Source: Didymella arachidicola | Lineage: Eukaryota; Ascomycota; Dothideomycetes; Pleosporales; Didymellaceae | Length of the DNA stretch: 64,000 nucleotides | Reading direction: 5' to 3' | Assembly (NCBI GenBank): GCA_016630955.3 | Contig: CM049995.1 | Location: forward strand, 310,001 to 374,000 | Notes under the pieces: model-generated | What the model was told of the DNA's origin: nothing | Databases searched by the model: none | Seen by the model: only the letters and a program-made list of their open reading frames with translations | Part shown: in pieces, positions 57,541-64,000 of the stretch | How the letters are laid out: every line of letters begins with the position of its first letter | Position numbering within the stretch: position 1 is the stretch's first letter | Program-made: the position numbers and the translations under genes

Positions 57541-58688
57541 ATGAGTACCGAAGAGCAGCAATTTGAAGAAGACGGCCAAATGGGAGGGCCTGGTGCTCCC
57601 ACGCCTGTCTCCGCACTCGAGGTATGTGAGTTCCGATATGCTCTCACGTAATTGCTAACATTGATCAGGGTGTTAATGGCCTTACTGCAAGAGATATCAA
57701 GCTAGTCGTCGAAGGTGGCTACAACACTGTTGAGGCAATTGCCTACACGTAGGTTGATTCGCGCGACATCAGTTGATCCCCGCAGCTAACATTAAGCAGA
57801 CCTAGACGAGCATTGGAGCAGATCAAGGGTATTTCGGAACAAAAGGCATCCAAGCTGCTAGCAGAAGCATCCAAGTTGGTTCCCATGGGCTTCACCACCG
57901 CCACCGAGATGCACCAACGGCGAAGCGAGCTCATATCAATCACGACCGGATCGAAGCAGCTAGATACCTTGCTAGCTGGTGGTATCGAGACAGGGTCCAT
58001 CACAGAGATATTCGGCGAGTTCAGGACAGGAAAGAGTCAGATCTGCCATACATTGGCGGTAACATGCCAGCTGCCTTTCGACATGGGTGGTGGTGAAGGC
58101 AAATGTCTTTACATCGATACAGAAGGCACGTTCCGTCCCGTACGGTGTCTGGCAGTGGCTCAGCGATTCGGTCTCTCTGGTGAAGAGGTTTTGGACAATG
58201 TGGCGTATGCGCGAGCCTACAACTCTGACCATCAGCTGGAGCTGCTCAATCAGGCCGCGCAGATGATGACAGAGACACGGTTCTCCCTGCTCATCGTCGA
58301 TTCTGCAACCTCGCTCTACCGGACAGACTTCTCCGGACGTGGCGAACTCTCGAGTCGACAAACACACCTGGCGAAGTTCATGCGCACGCTGCAGCGCCTC
58401 GCAGACGAGTTTGGCATCGCCGTCATCATCACGAATCAAGTCGTTGCACAAGTAGATGGTGGGCCAAGCGCCATGTTCAACCCAGACCCGAAGAAGCCCA
58501 TTGGAGGAAACATCATTGCTCACGCGAGTACGACGCGTCTCAGCTTGAGGAAGGGCAGGGGAGAGACCCGAGTGTGCAAGATCTACGACAGCCCCTGCCT
58601 GCCTGAAAGCGATTGTCTCTTCGCCATCAACGAGGATGGTATTGGCGACCCAAAGGAGAAGGACCTTGAGGAGAGAGCCAATAGGTGA
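57541..58688 (+). CDS. RAD51: DNA recombinase RAD51
   Basis: Three exons: 57541-57621, 57669-57748 and 57800-58688, with introns of 47 and 51 nt, giving 349 aa. It forms the nucleoprotein filament on single-stranded DNA and drives strand exchange in homologous recombination. The helix-hairpin-helix N-terminal domain spans about residues 28-85 (GVNGLTARDIKLVVEGGY, IKGISEQKASKLLAEASK). Walker A is GEFRTGKSQ at about residue 126, and Walker B is LLIVDSATSLYRTDF. The L2 loop has IITNQVVAQVDGG and NPDPKKPIGGNIIAHAS, and RLSLRKGRGETRVCKIYDSP follows. The conserved end is EDGIGDP plus a short charged tail. Everything expected is present, and length matches other ascomycete Rad51 proteins. Confidence 0.97.
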
Positions 58689-59024
58689 TGAGACTACAGC
58701 GAGCTTCGTCCTGTCGCCGGTTTCTATCTGTTCTTCAGCATTAGGCGGCGTTTAGATTGTTTTTAGCGAGTTGCTATGATTTAGACGCCCTTCGGTATTC
58801 CAAGCGTAATGTCTTCATGATCCAACCTCGTTCGCAAAGTGTCAGTGTAGAGCGAGTGACGAAGCGATAGCCGTGAGAAACGCTAGCGTTACGTCTGTGC
58901 GCAAGCTGCGACGAAACGCATCTTTTGTTTGTTCGAAGCTGCACCTCCGCGTCGCCGCAGCCCCACTGCAGACAACCTCGATCGCGTGCGTGCATAGCCA
59001 ACGACCCCTTCATATGCGAGCAGA
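58689..59024. promoter_or_regulatory. intergenic, NUP120 promoter region
   Basis: About 335 bp between the RAD51 stop and the NUP120/NUP160 start on the same strand. No distinct motif is identified. Confidence 0.4.
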
Positions 59025-62000
59025 ATGGTCAAGAACGGAGGCGCGTGTCTCTACAAAGAGGCGCGATTGAACATCGAGCCTGCTTTCCCTGGGTCGACCA
59101 TCTCTTTCACGCTTCCGGCGCATCACACCTCGACATTTGGTACTCGTACCACCGCAAAGCGCACCGTCATCACAGAACATTACGCCGGTCAGGACGAGGA
59201 ATCGTTTACGCGACGCAACTTAGCCACCGATGGCTCTTTGTTCTTCCGTCAACATCACGAATACCCACGAACATTTCTTTGGCGCGTTCTAGACAACAGG
59301 AAGATTCTCGAAATCCAGGCCGCCGACCTAGATCACGACTCGGGCCACAACTTCGAGGCCAATTTGACGCTTCTCCTCAAATTTCCGTCACCGATTCGCC
59401 CATACTGCGTGGCGTTCGCCGAGCCTGTTGACCGAGATGCGCTGACGGTATTCGCGATCACTACAGCGAACGAGCTGTACACCATCACACTTCACCGCGA
59501 TTTTTTCACGAGCCCCGCAGCCTCAGAGCAAGAGATCGAAAATTGGTGCAAGACGTTGGAGCCCGTCCTGTTCAGCGGTCGCATTCCCTACAGGCTCGAA
59601 AGCCTAGCTGTGGATGATCTGCTTGTATCGCTAGATGACGGCGCCATCTGCCGGCTGCTGTGGGACAGAGACAACAAAATGTGGGAGGGCGTGCGGTACC
59701 AGAGCAGCAATTGGTCCGTCCGCGGACTTCTGTCCTGGAATACGCAGCCCACGGTCAGGTTCGACGGTGCAGACTTTGCTACCTCTGCAGCTGCGGCCGT
59801 GGCGCTGTCGCCAGACAAGCAGCACATCTTGGCGATTTCTCTCGACCATACACTACGCGCCTGGAATGTAGCCTCAGGAAAACCCGGCGCTCAGACTGAT
59901 CTGCTGGGACATTCAGGCGCATTGGAGCGGATGAATGCAAACGGTCAAACAAACGGCAATAGCTCGTATTTGATTGGACCGTCACAATCAAAGCTCATGG
60001 CTGTTCTGGACATCCCGGGCGGCGTCGAGGGCGCGAATTACCACGTTGTTACATACTCCCCAAAGCAGCACCAGTTCAAATTCTGGGGCGTACGCGATGG
60101 CGATGATCTCCACAACGGCATCGTCGACGTCCAACCCCTTGTAGAATTTGTACCGCCAATCGACGAACTCATGAACACAACTGTGTGGTCTTTGGAAGAG
60201 TTCCACGTCGTTCCTGGACCGGCGGGTACATGGAGAGGGACAGAGCTCTGGATCCGCGCTAGATCGGGGCCTAGCAGCAGAGTCTACTCGCTGAAGTTCG
60301 ACCTCCACGATGAGTCTGACAGCCTGGAAAGGATCTGGAGGTACGAATGGGTCTCGGTGGACGCTGGGCCACTGACGGTGGAGGGGCTGAAGCGCAGCCC
60401 TACCTTCCCAGACCAACAGGATACCGCGAACGACGACGTCAATGCTTCTGGGCAATGGCTCGATTTTCTGTTCTACCCCGGACGATTTACAACAGCGACC
60501 CTGGAAACAGCCCTCAACATCTTTGCTAGGAACATTGACAGGAAGCGGCCAAGCAGAGCGGCAACCACAGGCTCTCTGAAGGAGCGCATATGCTCGGCAG
60601 TATCGCTGCTTGCAGCCAAAGCACCTAGCGGTACTCGCGATGTTGATGAGTTCGAAGATGCTGTTTCGGCTCAATGGCAGGCGTTCTACGGCTTGGTCAA
60701 GGACCTACACAAAAGGAGGGGAGAATCTCTATCCCTTGTATGGGACGCTGAGATGTCCGCGCCATGGCTGGTGCTGAGCGACTACGTCTCAGCCATCCGT
60801 ACCTGCAGCGAGCTGGAGCTTACAACGCTCAACGCAGCAGCACTAACCAGTACGCAGCCTCTGAGTGGCCCCCTTCTCAGATCTTTGGACAGGTCAACGA
60901 CTGATGTGGCCCGCCTTTTGAATGCAGCGTCCTCGTTCCGCCGAAGATTGCCATCTTTTGTACAGCGCGGAGTCGAACGTCAGCTCGAAGCTGATGCCCT
61001 GCAAAGCCGGTCGCTCACCGTCATCGATCGCATGGAATTGATCGAGTCTCAAAGCGAGCTCGTGCAACATGTGTCTGATGAGGACCTAGCTCTCATTGTA
61101 GATGAGCTCGGTACAGAGATCAAGGATCTCAGCACCGAAACGTTTCTGACAGCCGTTACAATTCTGTCCTACAAAGAAGAGGGTCGACCAAACAAACGAA
61201 AACAGCTCGCACGATTCGGATTGAGTGCTTTGCTACGTGTTTCACAAGAGACGTTAGAACGGGACTACCATGCGGTCCTCGATCTGTTGGTGCTCTTGCT
61301 GGTCATGTTTGTCGAACTAGAGGGAGACGCTCCAGAAGGCTTTGATCCGTCTGAAGTCTTTGTTGAGCTGGCGGCACAGTACAGGGACTACATGACCATA
61401 TCGTGGCTGGCCCGCACGGTCTGGTCTCACCCTGCGCACACTGGGCCGGCTTCTGAAGCTGGGCTCCGAGCCTTGAGCGAGAACCTCAAGACAGGCAAAA
61501 AGCTGCCCATTACACAAACAGTCATGGAGGGTATCTATGGCAGTCGATTCTTCGACTTGCCGATCCCCAAGGGCCTGAAGGCCCGTCAGCTGACCTACTG
61601 GGGGCGCGCCTGGGTGGCTTCAATGTTCCAGGATGAATCCATGTATGATGGCATCGTTGAGGATAACATGGGGATCCTGCTGTATCAGAAGGAATACGAC
61701 CTCGCACTGGACTTCTCGAAGTTTCTCACAGACGGCAATTGGGCTACATACTTGAAGGCCCGACTGCACATTGCTCTCGGCGAGAACGCACTTGCTTCCG
61801 TTTACTTCCAGAAGGTAGCATACACACTTGGTAAGATCGTAAGACAGCCTTCTCAAGATTTCATACTAACAACGTCAGCCTTGGGCATGTTTAATGTCGA
61901 AGATGCCGATTCTGCAGGTCTAGTGTCCGAGACCGACCGTAATCTGTTCTCAGAAGGTCTAGCCAAGTACTACAGCCATGTCATGGGCTTATTCGAGAAA

Positions 62001-62774
62001 GTCAAGGCCTACTCATATGTTGCCGAGTTTGCACAGCTTGGGCTCCGATCGATGACAGGCCGGGAAGATCAAGAGACAAAGACAGAGCTTCTCCAACGCT
62101 TGTTCTCTGCATCTTTACAGACAGCCAGGTTCCAGGACGCGTACGTGGCTATGATTCGACACAGTGATGCAGCTCTGTAAGTCAAGCCCAGTCAGGACAG
62201 AGTTCGCGGGACTAATGATGTCGTCAGGATGCAATCCTCTCTCCAGCAGCTGATCATAGCTATGGTCGGACAGTCGCAAGCTGCGGCGCTCCTAAAGTTC
62301 CCGTTCGTCGGTCTCGCAGACGACGTCGACAGCATCCTCTCCTCACTGTGCTACAGAATCCTGAATGTAGGATCCGGACCGCCATACCACCAGATCCTCT
62401 ACTCCTTTCGAATCTCGCGCAACAACTTCCGCGGCGCAGCCTCCATCCTTTACGAACGCCTACAGCGTCTGAAGGCTACATCATCAAAATTCCAAGACCC
62501 CGCCAACGACTCGCTCATCCAGTCGTACCTCATGATCATCAACACGCTCTCCTCAGTTGCCAAAGAAGACGCGTATATCCTCGCTGACCAGAAAATCGAC
62601 GAGACGGCGCCGCCGCAGTGGGGGCTGGGCAAGGCAAAGACGCTACTGAAGAGACAAATCGTCACGCTCGACACGCTGAGGAAGGAGTACCAGGCTGAGC
62701 TTGATCGCATAGCGGCGATTGAGAGCGGGCAGTTTCCGTTTGTCGATCCCGCTGGTGATATGGATATCCTATGA
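59025..62774 (+). CDS. NUP120: nucleoporin NUP120/NUP160
   Basis: Modelled as three exons: 59025-61830, 61879-62176 and 62228-62774, giving 1216 aa. It is a scaffold subunit of the Y-shaped (Nup84/Nup107-160) complex of the nuclear pore. The N-terminal half is a beta-propeller; DGSLFFRQHHEYPRTFLWRV, SPIRPYCVAFAEP and LAISLDHTLRAWNVASGK are recognisable. The C-terminal half is alpha-helical (FYPGRFTTATLETALNIF, KAYSYVAEFAQLGLRSM). The last exon has YRILNVGSGPPYHQILYSFR and NNFRGAASILYERLQRL, strongly conserved at the Nup160 C-terminus. The 48-nt segment 61831-61878 is in frame without stops but has GTAAGA, TACTAAC and TCAG, so I treat it as an intron; if retained the product has 16 extra residues. 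The second intron (62177-62227) is required. Confidence 0.93.
61831..61878 (+). other. in-frame 48-nt intron of NUP120
   Basis: The donor is GTAAGA, the branch site is a perfect TACTAAC 13 nt before the acceptor TCAG, and the length is divisible by three with no stop. Removal joins KVAYTLALGMFNVEDADS. Retention would add 16 residues. Confidence 0.75.
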
Positions 62775-63154
62775 TTGTAAGATTATTGAGCGCGGCGTTC
62801 TGGGTTAGATAGCATGATGGGTTGGAGACCGGAATGGCAACTCCTGAATGATGTAGAATACATATTGCATAACGTGTGTCACAACATGGTAACCTTGGGG
62901 ATCGATTGTGGAGAGACAACTCCCAGGTGCAGCAGCGATGAGGGTGACGGTGATTGCACGCACGTTTCCGCGTCAACGCTAGAACTAGCGCGATGTGGGG
63001 TGACGCGAACGCGCCTGTGAGAGCGGCGGACGTTTAGACGGCTGCGATCAGTCTGTTGCGATAAGTCGAACTATCTCAAACCTCAACCCTGCACCTGGAC
63101 ACCCGTGGACTGCATATAAGCTCTGCTCATGACTAAAGAAACGCGTATATTGCA
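62775..63154. promoter_or_regulatory. intergenic, E2 gene promoter region
   Basis: About 380 bp between the NUP120 stop and the E2 start. It includes a TATATAA-like stretch (GCATATAAG near 63112-63120) about 40 nt upstream of the proposed ATG. The rest has no feature I can support. Confidence 0.4.
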
Positions 63155-64000
63155 ATGGTGAGACTCTCGATATCAACGCATTGCTCTTACGCTTCGGCTA
63201 CTTGCAGCAGCCCATGCTTCAGCAGATAACATTACGCAGAACTCGAAGTCGCTCCGGCGCCTGGCAGGCGACCACAGCTCCCTTCACACAGCTGGTCTGC
63301 CTCCAAACTACCTATTTCCCCCTAATACCGATCCCTCCCCCGATCTCACATCGCTCGATGTCCTACTCTCTGGACCAGTTGGCACACCGTACGCGAACGG
63401 TGTTTGGCGTCTACACCTCGACATCCCAGCTACATACCCTACGTCCGCGCCCACCGCCTTCTTTCGAACAAGATGCTGGCATCCCAATGTGGACGAGGCG
63501 TCGGGTGCCGTCTGTGTGGAGACACTGAAGCGAGACTGGAGTAGCACGCTCAAGCTGCGGGATGTCCTCGTTACAATATCTTGTCTGCTCATACAGCCAA
63601 ACCCGGCAAGCGCGCTCAATGAGGAGGCTGGTAAGCTTGCGAATGAGGACTGGGCTGGGTTCTGCAGGCGAGCGAAGCTCATGACTGAGATCCATGCTCC
63701 AGTGCCGAGCAATCTTGCGGAGCAGGTCAAAGAAGCACAGATGCGAGGCGAGGAGAAGGAGACAGATGCTATACCTCAGGATCCAAAGCTAGACTTTCGT
63801 AGCAAGGGCAAGGAGCGCGTGAAGGTTACATCCCCAGCTCCCTCGAAGACACAACGCCTTCCTCTCGTTGAGGACGAAGAAAACACTCGAAGACGCGGTC
63901 GCACAGCTGAGCTAGAGAGCGACGAAAGCGATTGGATCGCTGCGCCTCGAAGGTCACCCAGAAAGGCTTCAGGGCCCAAGCGGGAGGACAACGTCTTTGG
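63155..64000 (+). CDS. UBE2S-like ubiquitin-conjugating enzyme E2 (3' partial)
   Basis: The open frame is cut by the window end. The E2 core shows SLDVLLSGPVGTPYANGVWR, then HPNVDEASGAVCVETLKRDW with the catalytic Cys at about residue 93, then LRDVLVTISCLLIQPNPASA and LNEEAGKLANEDWAGFCRRA. The pattern VCVETLKRDW and NPASALNEEAGKL is closest to UBE2S, the E2 that extends Lys11-linked chains with the anaphase-promoting complex in animals. A charged C-terminal extension of at least 90 residues follows, rich in Lys, Glu and Arg. The 5' end is uncertain. My best model is an ATG at 63155-63157 followed directly by an intron (63158-63239, donor GTGAGA, acceptor ACGCAG), giving MNSKSLRRLAGDHSSLH. Another upstream exon is possible. 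Confidence 0.82.

Noticed and set aside
1..64000. A novel multi-gene defence or biosynthetic system
   Set aside because: Gene content is core eukaryotic and scattered in orientation. I found no cluster of functionally linked unknown genes.

Overview
This window is eukaryotic nuclear DNA from a filamentous ascomycete (Pezizomycotina). The genes are interrupted by many short introns, mostly 45-60 nt, with GT..AG ends and branch sites such as CTGAC or TACTAAC. The encoded set is typical of moulds: chitin deacetylase with CBM18 modules, a DUF3669 protein, a STAND-type fungal N-terminal domain, an F-box protein and a CYP64-like P450. I favour Dothideomycetes because of these last families, but that is inference. 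I see no bacterial operons, CRISPR arrays, intact transposons or convincing tRNA/rRNA genes.

Layout. 1-2.85 kb: 3' part of DPB4/POLE3, a small conserved protein of unknown function, and a SUZ-domain protein. 2.9-5.95 kb: two decayed accessory genes (a frameshifted DUF3669 gene and a STAND N-terminal-domain relic). 6.3-12.1 kb: mitochondrial ribosomal protein uL23m, a four-exon conserved protein, prefoldin subunit 5, and a JmjC/cupin-8 protein divergent from prefoldin. 12.1-14.8 kb: no supportable gene. 14.8-17.0 kb: RSC7/SWP82-type chromatin-remodelling subunit, followed by a 4.6 kb gene desert with simple repeats. 21.5-29.5 kb: a dense housekeeping block with SF3A2/PRP11, a TBCE-like tubulin chaperone, V-ATPase subunit H and DIS3/RRP44. 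29.5-34.0 kb: a second gene desert with one possible relic. 34.0-36.3 kb: a single-pass membrane protein and an APQ12-family protein. 36.8-38.9 kb: two more damaged accessory genes (F-box and an LPRELRDHVY-type protein). 39.4-45.2 kb: cytochrome P450 and, convergent to it, an SPX-ankyrin-GDPD glycerophosphodiester phosphodiesterase. 46.4-50.0 kb: XAP5/FAM50 and a divergent UBA-domain protein. 51.9-55.5 kb: multi-CBM18 chitin deacetylase and a FAM192A/Fyv6-domain protein. 56.2-64.0 kb: four plus-strand genes in a row, namely aldo-keto reductase, RAD51, NUP120/NUP160 and a UBE2S-like ubiquitin-conjugating enzyme cut by the window end.

Most intact genes are core informational or cell-biological functions (replication, splicing, RNA decay, recombination, nuclear pore, translation, chromatin). 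Many are arranged head-to-head with 150-700 bp between start codons, as expected for shared fungal promoters. I see no biosynthetic cluster: the P450 stands alone. The strongest contrast is between these intact core genes and the lineage-specific genes (STAND, DUF3669, F-box, LPRELRDHVY-type), all of which carry stops or frameshifts. Most of the stops are explicable by single C-to-T changes, as expected from repeat-induced point mutation or neutral decay. All gene models were assembled by hand from splice signals and reading-frame continuity, and no database search was run.
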